64,000 nt of DNA from Pleionea litopenaei (GTDB lineage Bacteria > Pseudomonadota > Gammaproteobacteria > Enterobacterales > Kangiellaceae). Made by a program: the position numbers and the translations under genes. Where the stretch lies: contig NZ_CP133548.1 in the NCBI RefSeq assembly GCF_031198435.1, forward strand, positions 744,001 to 808,000. Direction: 5' to 3'. Shown here one piece after another: positions 9,021 to 17,487 of this stretch (positions are counted from its first letter, which is position 1; each line of letters starts with the position of its first letter). A model generated the notes under the pieces. The model was not told the DNA's origin. It worked only from the letters and a program-made list of their open reading frames with translations, and did no database searches.

Positions 9021-9992
9021 CTATTCTGGCTTTTTACACACTAATCCCTTTGTGTCATCGGCTACTATTTCAGTTTCGCAGGATAGCAATAAAGTCTCGA
9101 GATCGCCGTAATGGGTTTCAAGATCACGCAAACGCCCGATACTCTCAATCATCGCACTGCTGCTAAATCGATCTTGTTCAAGCTCACTTTTTAATGTCGA
9201 ATGTGAAGACTTTATTTGTCGAATGGCGTTTATCGCGTGTGAAACGGATGCACTCGAAGACTGCATCGCCAAATACCTTTGATACAGCTCCTCAATCATT
9301 TTTCGTCTTTTCTTAAAAGTAGCTTTAGCGACCTTTGCATTGTAGTCTTTGATATAACCGGATAGCTCCGTGTGTTTCATAATGAATAAACGTTGCTCAA
9401 TAACACCCTTTAACAATTCTTTTATCAAAACATCGCTGATAGTTTGTACATAAGGATCGGCTTGTACGATAATCTCTTTTAAAGCTTTACCTCTTTTTTC
9501 ATCAGCGTAAATACTTCCCATTGCCGCAATAACTTTGCCAAAGCTGGCGCTTGACTCACTCGAAATCAAGTCATTTTCAGAATTAGTTAAGTTCTTATAC
9601 TCTTCATTAAAAGCATTCAATGAGTAATAAAACTTAGAAGCGGCGAGATCGACCTCTATTCTCTGCCCAGCTCTAGCTAAATCAGCAAGAGAGTCAGCAT
9701 AAGCACCTAATGCTTTATTCGCTTTATATAGTGCATATCGCTTTTTATCGGCGTCTCGAATCAGTACCTTCTCCACGCTATCAAAACTCGAACTTGTAAT
9801 AGGCTGTCGACTTTGCGCTATTTTATTTAATTCATTATTGATGTTTTCTTGGTTAAATTCTCGAATTACGTCGTCGATTTTATCAGTCACACCCTTAGTA
9901 GCGGTGCCAAATGCTTGAATATTACCCGTGGGTGTTGACGCACACCCGCTTAACACAAGAAAACATAATCCACCGATTAGTCCTAACTTCAC
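9021..9992 (-). CDS. Hypothetical helical lipoprotein (GTG start)
   Basis: Predicted 323-residue lipoprotein. From the GTG at 9992 the protein begins MKLGLIGGLCFLVLSGC, a textbook lipoprotein signal with lipobox LSGC and lipidated Cys17. The start is decided by AAGGAG 7 nt before the GTG; an in-frame ATG at 10052 would add 20 residues encoded by a tandem DNA repeat and spoil the signal peptide. The mature protein is mostly long charged helices (Lys/Glu/Ala rich) with no recognised domain. Residue +2 after the Cys is Ala-Ser, so outer-membrane sorting is likely. First gene of the 9992-6439 run. Confidence 0.65.
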   Translation of the reverse strand: MKLGLIGGLCFLVLSGCASTPTGNIQAFGTATKGVTDKIDDVIREFNQENINNELNKIAQSRQPITSSSFDSVEKVLIRDADKKRYALYKANKALGAYADSLADLARAGQRIEVDLAASKFYYSLNAFNEEYKNLTNSENDLISSESSASFGKVIAAMGSIYADEKRGKALKEIIVQADPYVQTISDVLIKELLKGVIEQRLFIMKHTELSGYIKDYNAKVAKATFKKRRKMIEELYQRYLAMQSSSASVSHAINAIRQIKSSHSTLKSELEQDRFSSSAMIESIGRLRDLETHYGDLETLLLSCETEIVADDTKGLVCKKPE

Positions 9993-9999
9993 AAACCCA

Positions 10000-10005
10000 C
10001 TCCTT
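10000..10005 (-). promoter_or_regulatory. Ribosome binding site that fixes the GTG start at 9992
   Basis: AAGGAG on the minus strand, 7 nt upstream of GTG at 9992. It is the only Shine-Dalgarno match near the lipoprotein gene and places translation start inside, not upstream of, the 20-bp repeat array. Confidence 0.75.
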
Positions 10006-10006
10006 G

Positions 10007-10066
10007 TTGCAATAATTATATTTTGGTTGCAATTGTTATATTTTGGTTGCAACGGTTATATTTTGA
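10007..10066. repeat. Three tandem copies of a 20-bp repeat
   Basis: Three adjacent 20-bp units start TTGCAA and end TTATATTTTGG (last copy ends TTGA); only positions 7-9 of the unit differ appreciably. The array covers the leader just upstream of the lipoprotein ribosome site. It may be a set of operator sites spaced about two helical turns apart, or a slippage-prone leader. Confidence 0.85.
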
Positions 10067-10427
10067 ATACTGCTTGTTATCTTTAAATTATATCTAAAGC
10101 CTACTACTAACGAATGACTTCTGTGTTTTTTTTATTTGTTGCATCTCTGTCCTTGACGACGTTTTTATCTCCGTTTTTATCATATATAGGCATCAGCCAT
10201 ATTAACTCTAAGAACAGGTTGTTTTTTATACAAATCAACGAATAAGCCAAAGGTTGAACTTAGACTTTTTACCATGTTCTTACTTTGATCGCTATTACAG
10301 AGACGAGATATCAAAGTACATAAGGAGCAAGTCAAGGTCCTTCTGAAATTAAGCCATATTTTGCCTTTTAATCTCAAAGTTGAAATGTGCTAATATCGAT
10401 GCATCTTTACTCGATTTAGAGGTATTC
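10067..10427. other. Divergent intergenic region without assignable genes
   Basis: This 361-bp gap separates the lipoprotein run (minus) from the moxR-like gene (plus) and presumably holds both promoters. It has poly-T tracts and a short direct repeat (cgtttttatc twice around 10160-10180). Small ORFs exist on the minus strand, but their composition is unconvincing. Confidence 0.4.
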
Positions 10428-11270
10428 ATGAGTTTTACTGGCACCGACAAATACATAGCGACAGCAGAACTGCAAATGGCGGTGAATGCGGCCAAGACTC
10501 TTCAGCGTCCTTTACTTATCAAAGGGGAGCCAGGAACAGGCAAAACCATGCTCGCGGAAGAAGTTGCCGACGCATTAAATATGCCATTAGTGCAATGGCA
10601 CATCAAATCGACCACTAAGGCACATCAAGGGCTGTATGAATATGACGCCGTATCACGGCTCAGAGATTCACAACTCGGCGATGACCGAGTTCATGACATC
10701 AGCAATTACATCAAGAAAGGTAAGTTGTGGGAGGCGTTTACTTCAGAGCAACAAGCGGTCTTGCTAATTGATGAGATAGATAAAGCTGATATTGAGTTTC
10801 CAAACGATCTTTTACAAGAGCTCGATAAGATGGAGTTTTTTGTCTATGAGACAGGCGAGACCATTAAAGCCATTCATCGCCCTATTATTATCATTACGAG
10901 TAACAATGAAAAAGAATTACCCGATGCCTTTTTGCGGCGTTGTTTTTTTCACTATATAAGCTTTCCTGATAAAAATACGATGCAGCAAATTGTCAAAGTC
11001 CATTTTCCAAATCTTCAAAAAGATCTTATAGAGGAGGCCATGGATATTTTCTTTCAAGTAAGAGAAACCAGGGGATTAAAAAAGAAACCTTCTACTTCCG
11101 AGTTACTGGATTGGTTAAAACTTTTAGTTGCTGATGATATTTCAGAGCAGGCCTTAAAAGAGCGTGATCCTACAAAAGCTATCCCTCCATTATATGGCGC
11201 GTTATTGAAAAATGAACAAGACGTTCATTTACTTCAAAAATTAGCATTTATGTTAAAACGCGGCTCTTAA
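10428..11270 (+). CDS. MoxR-family AAA+ ATPase
   Basis: Predicted cytosolic ATPase chaperone of 280 residues. Walker A is GEPGTGKT (about residues 37-44), Walker B is LLIDEIDKAD, and sensor 1 is IIITSNNEKELPDAFLRRCF. The stretch HIKSTTKAHQGLYEYDAVSR is characteristic of the MoxR subgroup paired with CoxE-like VWA proteins. The start at 10428 is chosen for its GAGG site; an in-frame ATG at 10380 lacks one. The VWA partner begins 19 bp downstream. Such pairs act in maturation or metal-cofactor insertion of client proteins; the client here is unknown. Confidence 0.88.
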   Translation: MSFTGTDKYIATAELQMAVNAAKTLQRPLLIKGEPGTGKTMLAEEVADALNMPLVQWHIKSTTKAHQGLYEYDAVSRLRDSQLGDDRVHDISNYIKKGKLWEAFTSEQQAVLLIDEIDKADIEFPNDLLQELDKMEFFVYETGETIKAIHRPIIIITSNNEKELPDAFLRRCFFHYISFPDKNTMQQIVKVHFPNLQKDLIEEAMDIFFQVRETRGLKKKPSTSELLDWLKLLVADDISEQALKERDPTKAIPPLYGALLKNEQDVHLLQKLAFMLKRGS

Positions 11271-11289
11271 TAGCTAAAGGCTCAGTACA

Positions 11290-12465
11290 ATGCTAGTAAA
11301 TTTTTTGTATAGGTTACGTCAAGTAGGTCTACCCGTAACTACCAAAGAGCTACTGGTGTTACTAGAGGCCTTAGATAATCGCCTAGCTTCATTCAGTATC
11401 GATGAGTTTTACTTTATTTCAAGACTTTGTTTAATCAAAGATGAAAAATATTACGACCGCTTCGATAAGGCATTTTCGATTTATTTCAATGATATTGATG
11501 ATATCGATGAACTTCTTGAAGCACTCATTCCTGAAGATTGGTTACGGTCAGAATTCATAAAAAGCTTAACCGAGCAAGAAAAACAAGAGATTGAAGCGCT
11601 TGGTGGTCTCGAAAAATTATTGGAGACCTTTAAGGAACGACTGAAAGAACAGCAAAAGCGCCATGCTGGTGGCAACAAATGGATTGGAACCGGAGGAACA
11701 TCCCCTTTTGGGCATAGCGGTTATCACCCTGAGGGCATTCGAGTTGGTGGAGAAAGTCAAAATAAGCGTGCTGCCAAGGTTTGGGAAAAGCGTGTCTTTC
11801 GTGATTTAGACGATGAAGTTGAACTCGGAACTCGCAATATGAAAGTTGCCTTGCGTAAATTGCGTAAATTTGCTCGTACCGGAGCAATGGATGAGTTAGA
11901 TCTTGAGCAGACGATCAGCAGTACTGCAAGAAATGCTGGGTTGCTCGATATAAAAATGCTACCTGAAAGGCACAACTCAATTAAAGTATTGCTTTTTTTG
12001 GATGTTGGAGGCTCCATGGACCCTCACATTAAGGTATGCGAAGAACTTTTTTCTGCCTGTAAAACCGAATTCAAGCACCTTGAGTACTTCTACTTTCACA
12101 ACTTTATTTATGAGAATGTTTGGAAAGATAACGCAAGACGTCACTCCGAAACGATACCACTTGAAGATATCATACATACCTATGGTTCCGATTATAAGGT
12201 AATCTTTATTGGTGACGCCTCTATGTCGCCGTATGAAATCTCTCACCCCTATGGCAGTGTCGAACATATGAATGAAGAACCAGGATACCTTTGGATGCAA
12301 AGAGTTAAAGCCCAGTTCGAAAAAGTCGTTTGGTTGAACCCAGTGGAACAAGACTATTGGAGGTACACCCACAGCATCGCTATGATTAGCCAACTGCTAG
12401 AAGAACACATGTATCCGCTTAACTTATCAGGAATCGAAAGTGCCATTAAATCGCTGTTACGCTAG
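11290..12465 (+). CDS. VWA domain protein, CoxE-like partner of the MoxR ATPase
   Basis: 391 residues. The N-terminal half is helical (VWA-associated CoxE-like region), with a Gly-rich linker near residue 140 (GGNKWIGTGGTSPFGHSGYH). The C-terminal half is a von Willebrand A domain with a variant MIDAS: LLFLDVGGSMD instead of DxSxS, so the first serine is glycine, followed by IFIGDASMSPYE. It directly follows the moxR-like gene (19 bp), forming a two-gene operon. In characterised MoxR/VWA pairs the VWA protein acts as an adaptor binding client and metal. No signal peptide, so cytosolic. Confidence 0.85.
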   Translation: MLVNFLYRLRQVGLPVTTKELLVLLEALDNRLASFSIDEFYFISRLCLIKDEKYYDRFDKAFSIYFNDIDDIDELLEALIPEDWLRSEFIKSLTEQEKQEIEALGGLEKLLETFKERLKEQQKRHAGGNKWIGTGGTSPFGHSGYHPEGIRVGGESQNKRAAKVWEKRVFRDLDDEVELGTRNMKVALRKLRKFARTGAMDELDLEQTISSTARNAGLLDIKMLPERHNSIKVLLFLDVGGSMDPHIKVCEELFSACKTEFKHLEYFYFHNFIYENVWKDNARRHSETIPLEDIIHTYGSDYKVIFIGDASMSPYEISHPYGSVEHMNEEPGYLWMQRVKAQFEKVVWLNPVEQDYWRYTHSIAMISQLLEEHMYPLNLSGIESAIKSLLR

Positions 12466-12592
12466 TTGATTTAGCCTAACATTTGCTTCAAATCAATATT
12501 CAGGCATAAATACACTGTAACACCTTGCGCTTTACGGCTTGTTAACCTTTAATTGAAACTACCCTATTCTACCTTAATAATCAGGAACCCAT

Positions 12593-12913
12593 ATGCCGCA
12601 CGGAGATCAAGGTAAGTCCGTTCAGCACATTTCCAATGGCGACGGTGACGTATTGTTGCATTGCTTTCCTGATATCATACTCGTCTCTGATGTTCACGGA
12701 CGAATCATTTGGGTTAACGAACAAATTTCTGCCTTAGGATTTACCACCGACGATTTAATTGGCCAAACCATCGAAACGCTGGTGCCTAACCACATGCAGC
12801 AAACACACGTTAGTCTGCGAGAAGAGTATCTACAAGATCCCACCTTTAAGTCTATGACAAATGGCCGAAAACTTACATTAAAGACTCGAGACGGCCGCAA
12901 TCTTAAAGTTTAA
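12593..12913 (+). pseudogene. N-terminal PAS part of a PAS-PAS-GGDEF-EAL gene, cut by a nonsense codon
   Basis: Starts at an ATG with AGGAA upstream. Residues about 20-106 are a PAS domain (FPDIILVSDVHGRIIWVNEQ, then ALGFTTDDLIGQTIETLVP). The frame hits TAA at 12911-12913 after GRNLKV, but the same frame resumes immediately as IELVPIKF, exactly the usual continuation of the PAS sheet (V-E-I-E-L). A single G-to-T change (GAA to TAA) would explain it. The remaining 603 codons lie in frame downstream. It is either a decayed or phase-variable allele, or the halves are made separately by re-initiation. Confidence 0.75.
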
Positions 12914-12919
12914 ATAGAG

Positions 12920-14731
12920 TTGGTTCCAATAAAGTTTGACAAGCAACCCAGCATTTTGAGCATCGTTCGAATTGCTGCAAAGAACGCCAACACAAAGCAA
13001 ATGTTAGCCCATACGGAAATGCTGCTTAAAGAATCGCAATCAATCGCTCAACTTGGTACCTGGGAATGGGATATTACGACTGGTTTTCTGTTCTGGTCCG
13101 ATCAAATTTATCGGATTTTCGGTGTGCAAAAAGCAAAGTTCGAAGCAAGCTATGAAGGATTTCTATCATTTATACACCCTGACGACGTTAGTTTAGTTCA
13201 AGACGCTGTTAATCAAGCCGTTGAAAATAAAGCACCTTACAAAATTGTGCATCGAATAATCCAACCTGAAGGCAAAATCATTCACGTCGAAGAAAGAGGA
13301 AAAGTGTATTTTGATGAGTGCAATAAGCCTTTAAAAATGATTGGCACTGTACAAGACATTACTGAGAAGCACTTGATTCAATTAGCTATGGAAAAAGCCA
13401 ATCAAACCATATTAAAAAATAAAGAACAGTTAAATCGATTAGCCTATTACGATTATTTGACTGAGCTACCAAATCGCAATTACTTTTTACAGTATTTAGA
13501 AGAACGACTCGCTGAATGTTCTCGAACTAACACCCCCTTCTCTTTACTATTTCTCGATTTAGATGGCTTTAAAGAAATCAACGACACACAAGGCCATGCG
13601 GAAGGTGATAGAGTCTTAAAAACGGTATCGGAGAAATTAACGAGTGTGCTCCCACAAGAGGCAATGATTTCTCGGCTTGGCGGCGATGAATTTGCGATTT
13701 TTATAAACAACTCTCTTAGTCAAGATATTGAACATGACATCCAACACTGGCTCGACGCTTTAAGCTTTAGAAAGATTTATGATGGAATCGAATTTAACGT
13801 TACTTTTAGTACTGGAGTTGTCTCCTATCCTAACGATGGAAAAAGCTTATCCGGCTTGATTAAAAACGCTGACATCGCTATGTACCAAGCGAAGGCGTTA
13901 GGTAAAAATCAATTCAGAATATTTGACCCGAAATTAGCAGAACGCCAAGAGCTACGAATTCGTTTGCAAACAGAGTTAGACATTGCTTTAAAAGAAGAGC
14001 AATTTGAAGTCTACTATCAACCGAAAATTTGTTTAAACTCAAATACATTATTAGAAGCGGAAGCGCTAGTTCGTTGGAAACATCCTCTACGCGGCTTAAT
14101 TTCTCCTTTAGAATTTATTCCTCTTGCCGAAGAAACCGGCCAAATTCATGAGCTAGGCGCCTATGTTTTTCGTTCAACCTGTCAGTTTATTAACGAACTG
14201 AATACTACGCTAGATAAACCCGTGAGAATCGCAGTGAATGTTTCGGTCAAGCAGCTATTAAAAGAAAGTATTACACAAGACTTTTTCGATATCATCGACA
14301 CTGTCGGTATAAAACCGAATCAAATTGAACTCGAGCTAACCGAAAGCGCAGTTATGGAAAACATAGTTGAAGCCAGAAAAGCGATATCTGCGTTTCAGAA
14401 TCGAGGGATTAACATCGCGTTAGATGACTTTGGAACAGGCTACTCCTCGCTAAGCTATCTTGCTAAACTCACGATAAATACGTTAAAAATCGACCGTGAA
14501 TTTATCAAAGATATACCTGAGTCTGAAGAGAGCAAAGCTATCTGTCGCTCAATCATCTCGCTGGCACACAGCTTAGGAAAATCCGTTGTTGCAGAAGGTA
14601 TAGAAACCGAAGAACAATTAGCATTTTTAAAACAACTCAACTGCGATATTGCTCAAGGCTACTACTTCGCTAAGCCTATGAACAAAGAAGACTATATTAA
14701 CTTCTGCAAAACTCAAAAAACGGAGTCTTAA
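12920..14731 (+). CDS. PAS-GGDEF-EAL cyclic-di-GMP protein (downstream part of the split gene)
   Basis: 603 residues from a TTG codon 6 nt after the upstream stop, in the same frame. Residues about 35-150 are a PAS/PAC domain (LGTWEWDITTGFLFWSDQIY; TVQDITEKHL). The GGDEF domain (about 165-335) has intact SRLGGDEFAIF at residues 254-258, but no RxxD I-site just before it (PQEA instead). The EAL domain (about 350-600) has EAEALVRWKHP (EAL at 381-383), ELTESAVMEN and DDFGTGYSSLSYL, all consistent with phosphodiesterase activity. If translated, it probably cleaves c-di-GMP and may also make it. The TTG has only a weak ribosome site, so expression depends on coupling or read-through. Confidence 0.78.
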   Translation: MVPIKFDKQPSILSIVRIAAKNANTKQMLAHTEMLLKESQSIAQLGTWEWDITTGFLFWSDQIYRIFGVQKAKFEASYEGFLSFIHPDDVSLVQDAVNQAVENKAPYKIVHRIIQPEGKIIHVEERGKVYFDECNKPLKMIGTVQDITEKHLIQLAMEKANQTILKNKEQLNRLAYYDYLTELPNRNYFLQYLEERLAECSRTNTPFSLLFLDLDGFKEINDTQGHAEGDRVLKTVSEKLTSVLPQEAMISRLGGDEFAIFINNSLSQDIEHDIQHWLDALSFRKIYDGIEFNVTFSTGVVSYPNDGKSLSGLIKNADIAMYQAKALGKNQFRIFDPKLAERQELRIRLQTELDIALKEEQFEVYYQPKICLNSNTLLEAEALVRWKHPLRGLISPLEFIPLAEETGQIHELGAYVFRSTCQFINELNTTLDKPVRIAVNVSVKQLLKESITQDFFDIIDTVGIKPNQIELELTESAVMENIVEARKAISAFQNRGINIALDDFGTGYSSLSYLAKLTINTLKIDREFIKDIPESEESKAICRSIISLAHSLGKSVVAEGIETEEQLAFLKQLNCDIAQGYYFAKPMNKEDYINFCKTQKTES

Positions 14732-14744
14732 ACGCCAGTTCTTT

Positions 14745-14834
14745 CTAAACAGTAAATTTCTTAGCAACCTCTTCTAAATTGATCGCTAGCTCACTAACTT
14801 CTGTAAATTGTCTTTTTGTTTCGGCGCTGCTATT
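14745..14834 (-). pseudogene. Remnant of the C-terminus of a methyl-accepting chemotaxis protein
   Basis: On the minus strand, 29 codons end in TAG and read as the typical end of a chemotaxis receptor: SSAETKRQF then TEVSELAINLEEVAKKFTV. That heptad pattern with a terminal VAKKF-hydrophobic ending is familiar from MCP signalling domains. A stop codon lies directly upstream in frame and no receptor body is present, so this is a leftover of a deleted gene. Confidence 0.55.
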
Positions 14835-14852
14835 TATTAGTTAAAACGCTTT

Positions 14853-14874
14853 CAAGCCCCACAACGGAGGCTTG
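14853..14874 (-). terminator. Probable terminator of the AbgT-family gene
   Basis: A 6-bp stem, CAAGCC and GGCTTG, with extra C/G pairing in the arms, lies 17 bp past the stop of the transporter gene on the minus strand. The following T-run is short, so the call is moderate. Confidence 0.45.
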
Positions 14875-14890
14875 ATTTACCTATGTAAAA

Positions 14891-16498
14891 CTAAGGCGTG
14901 TAATATGTTTCTGCGCCTGGACCAACTGGCATGCCCAGCAAAAATACCCAAATGTAAAATAATGCTGTCCAAGCCACAAAAAAGATCATTGAGTAAGGAA
15001 GCATCATGGCAATGAGAGTGCCCATGCCTAAATTCTTTTGATAACGCGCCGCGATGGCAAGAATAAGACCGAAGTAACTCATCATAGGCGTTATAATATT
15101 CGACACTGAGTCACCAATTCGATATGCCGCCTGAATGACCTCAGGCGCAAACCCGATCAACATTAACATAGGCACAAAGATCGGTGCTGTTACTGCCCAT
15201 TGTGCCGATGCGCTACCTAAACTAAGGTTAATCATTGCGCACATAATAATGAACAGGATAAACACTTCAGGGCCATCTAAACCTAAGTACTGTAAAAACG
15301 CAGCCCCTTTCACCGCGAGCACTGTACCCAAATTCGTCCATTTAAAGAAGGCTACGAACTGAGCCGCAAAGAATACTAAAGTAATGTACAGTCCAAGACT
15401 ACCAATGCTCTTTCCCATTGCATCAATGACATCGCGATCGGTTTTCATTGTTCCCGCATGACGCCCATAAACAAAACCGGTAATAGCGAAGGATAAGAAG
15501 ATAAATACCACGATTCCTTTAAGGAAGGGTGAACCGGCAACTGTGCCAGTCTCAGGATTTAATAAAATACCAAAACCAGGAATATCAACGTCTGGAACAA
15601 TCGTTATGACTAAGGCGGCTATAACAATAAGAAAAGTGACACCCGCCCATTTCAGCGCTTTTATTTCTTGCGTTGATGGACGATCCATTTTTTGTTCACC
15701 CAAGTCGATCGATGCTTCATCATTGCTGTAACTGCCAAGTCTAGGTTCTACAATTTTTTCAGTAACAAAAGCACCTGCAGCGGCAATAACAAAGGTACTG
15801 ACGATCATAAAATACCAATTGACTTCTGGCCCTACGACATAATCCGGATCAAGTAAATGCGCAGCCGATTCGGTAATGCCCGAGAGCAAAGGATCCACCG
15901 TACCCAAAAGTAGGTTTGCACTATACCCCCCAGATACTCCCGCAAAAGCAGCGGCTAATCCAGCCAGAGGATGCCTACCTAAAGAGTGAAAAATCATTGC
16001 CGCAAGTGGAATTAAAACGACATAACCCAACTCACTTGCCGTGTTCGATACAATTCCAGCAAAGACAACGGTAACCGTCACCATACGACGAGATGCATTC
16101 ATTACCAAGGCACGCATAGCAGCTGACAACATTCCTGAGTGCTCAGCAACGGCGACGCCGAGCATGGCCACTAGAACCGTTCCTAGCGGCGCAAACCCGG
16201 TAAAGTTTGTCACCAATCCTGTGACTATTCTTTGAAGACCTTCGGCGTTCATCAAAGAAATAACCGTAATCATTCCATCAGCTGATCGCCCTGCACTACC
16301 TTCTGGTCTCGGGTCTGCAACACTCACGTCAAAATAGCCTAGAATTCCGCTTAAAAAGACGATGCCAAGCGCAAACATAGCAAACAAGGTAACAGGATGG
16401 GGTAACAAATTCCCCAACCACTCGACGGTAGCAAGAAAACGATTAAACCAACCCTTGTTAGCCGTCGCTGCAACTGAATTTGATGAATTATTAGTCAA
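14891..16498 (-). CDS. AbgT family transporter
   Basis: Inner-membrane transporter of 535 residues with about 12 hydrophobic helices. Family signatures include the N-terminal NLLPHPVTLFAMFALGIVFL, then FTGFAPLGTVLVAMLGVAVA, IVSNTASELGYVVLIPLAAM and SVSNIITPMMSYFGLILAI. Length is normal for the AbgT/MtrF family. Characterised members import p-aminobenzoyl-glutamate or export sulfonamides and PABA, coupled to ion gradients; the substrate here is uncertain. It stands alone, upstream of the IS-rich block, with a long non-coding stretch before its start. Confidence 0.9.
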   Translation of the reverse strand: MTNNSSNSVAATANKGWFNRFLATVEWLGNLLPHPVTLFAMFALGIVFLSGILGYFDVSVADPRPEGSAGRSADGMITVISLMNAEGLQRIVTGLVTNFTGFAPLGTVLVAMLGVAVAEHSGMLSAAMRALVMNASRRMVTVTVVFAGIVSNTASELGYVVLIPLAAMIFHSLGRHPLAGLAAAFAGVSGGYSANLLLGTVDPLLSGITESAAHLLDPDYVVGPEVNWYFMIVSTFVIAAAGAFVTEKIVEPRLGSYSNDEASIDLGEQKMDRPSTQEIKALKWAGVTFLIVIAALVITIVPDVDIPGFGILLNPETGTVAGSPFLKGIVVFIFLSFAITGFVYGRHAGTMKTDRDVIDAMGKSIGSLGLYITLVFFAAQFVAFFKWTNLGTVLAVKGAAFLQYLGLDGPEVFILFIIMCAMINLSLGSASAQWAVTAPIFVPMLMLIGFAPEVIQAAYRIGDSVSNIITPMMSYFGLILAIAARYQKNLGMGTLIAMMLPYSMIFFVAWTALFYIWVFLLGMPVGPGAETYYTP

Positions 16499-17143
16499 GA
16501 TAACACCTAGCGATTTTAGAATAGCGCAACAGTGTATAAAAAATTTAACCGTTACTCAAAATGAATTGCAGAATCTTATTGCCCCTCAAAATGATTACCC
16601 GATTTCTCAGGTGCGCAGAAGTCAACGGTCCGACGCTTCGGCCTGCGGCCTAGCCCTTAGGAGGACCATTATTTCCACCTACTTATCCATCTGTTTTTTG
16701 TGTAACCTGCTGATTTTACAAAGATTAAACTTGGCCCGAATCAAATTTGAAGTTTGCCACCTATCTGGGCTAAATTTGCGCGAGGTGGATTGAGGCCTGA
16801 GTTGCAATGGCCTTTCATTAGGTACAAATAGATGGTACTGAAGCAGAGATATCGTGGGATTTAGTTGCCTAGACATGAAAAAATACGCTTAAATGGGGCT
16901 TCCGAACTCTATCATATGTTTCCCGGGCGAGTCTTCTTGCCAGCAGAACCAGTAGCTCTAGAGTTTAATGCTAAAATAAGTCGTTTTCTCGCCCAATAAG
17001 TCTTAGTTAACTGCGTATCCCTCCTGTTACACACAGCTTTGGCAATATGAAACCCATTAATAGAAATGAATGTCCTTGAATAAGTTAGAGCTGTTGAAGT
17101 TATCGACCTATTCAAAAGGAATGAAGCCTGATTATGTTGCACT
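16499..17143. other. Non-coding stretch at the edge of the IS block
   Basis: 645 bp between the AbgT-family gene start and the IS3 left end. It contains a degenerate tRNA-Arg-like segment (see 16611-16664) and open frames on both strands without ribosome sites or recognisable homology. The sequence next to the IS3 left end (17133-17143) appears to carry the last codons and stop of the interrupted small gene. Confidence 0.4.
16611..16664 (-). repeat. Degenerate tRNA-Arg-derived repeat, copy A
   Basis: Bases 16625-16655 are identical over 31 bp to 24127-24157. The part 16645-16664 matches the anticodon-arm region of tRNA-Arg(CCU) at 19 of 20 positions (gcggcctaGcccttaggagg against gcggcctaCcccttaggagg). 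Compared with the tRNA, about 16 extra bases sit in the T-loop position and the acceptor end is degraded. It has the same orientation as the real tRNA, as expected of a far-end attachment remnant. Confidence 0.7.
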
Positions 17144-17220
17144 TGTAAACCTCCCCTAAAATAGTGGCATCTACATTTGGAGTTCTTCAGGGTAAACTAA
17201 ACCCATAGGGAGAACTAGAA

Positions 17221-17487
17221 ATGAAAAAATCACGCTACTCAGAAAGTCAGATCGTTAAGATCTTGAAGGAAGTCGAAAATGGCCGTTTGGTTAAAGAGGT
17301 GTGTAGGGAGTACGGGATAGCCGATGCGACCTATTACAACTGGAAATCAAAATATGGCGGAATGGAAGCTTCAGATGTTAAGCGGTTGAAGGAGCTAGAG
17401 GAAGAGAACCGTCGATTAAAGGCCATGTTTGCCGATCTCAGCCTTGAGCATAAGATCCTAAAGGACATCGTAGAAAAAAAGCTATAA
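17221..17487 (+). CDS. IS3-family transposase OrfA
   Basis: 88 residues. N-terminal helix-turn-helix of the IS3 OrfA type (MKKSRYSESQIVKILKEVEN; YGIADATYYNWKSKYGG) and a C-terminal leucine-zipper-like coil (LKELEEENRRLKAMFADLSL). The frame ends at IVEKKL just after seven consecutive A residues followed by G (17474-17481), a standard -1 frameshift signal giving the OrfAB fusion transposase. Made alone, OrfA normally limits transposition. Confidence 0.9.
   Translation: MKKSRYSESQIVKILKEVENGRLVKEVCREYGIADATYYNWKSKYGGMEASDVKRLKELEEENRRLKAMFADLSLEHKILKDIVEKKL

Noticed and set aside
10180..10377. Minus-strand ORF of 65 codons in the lipoprotein-moxR spacer
   Set aside because: No ribosome site, no recognisable motif, and it overlaps the promoter region of the moxR-like gene.
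16679..17142. ORFs in the stretch left of the IS3 element
   Set aside because: They have no family resemblance; the one at 16912-17142 starts with GTG next to the IS end, and the codons are Arg/Thr/Ser-rich without structure.
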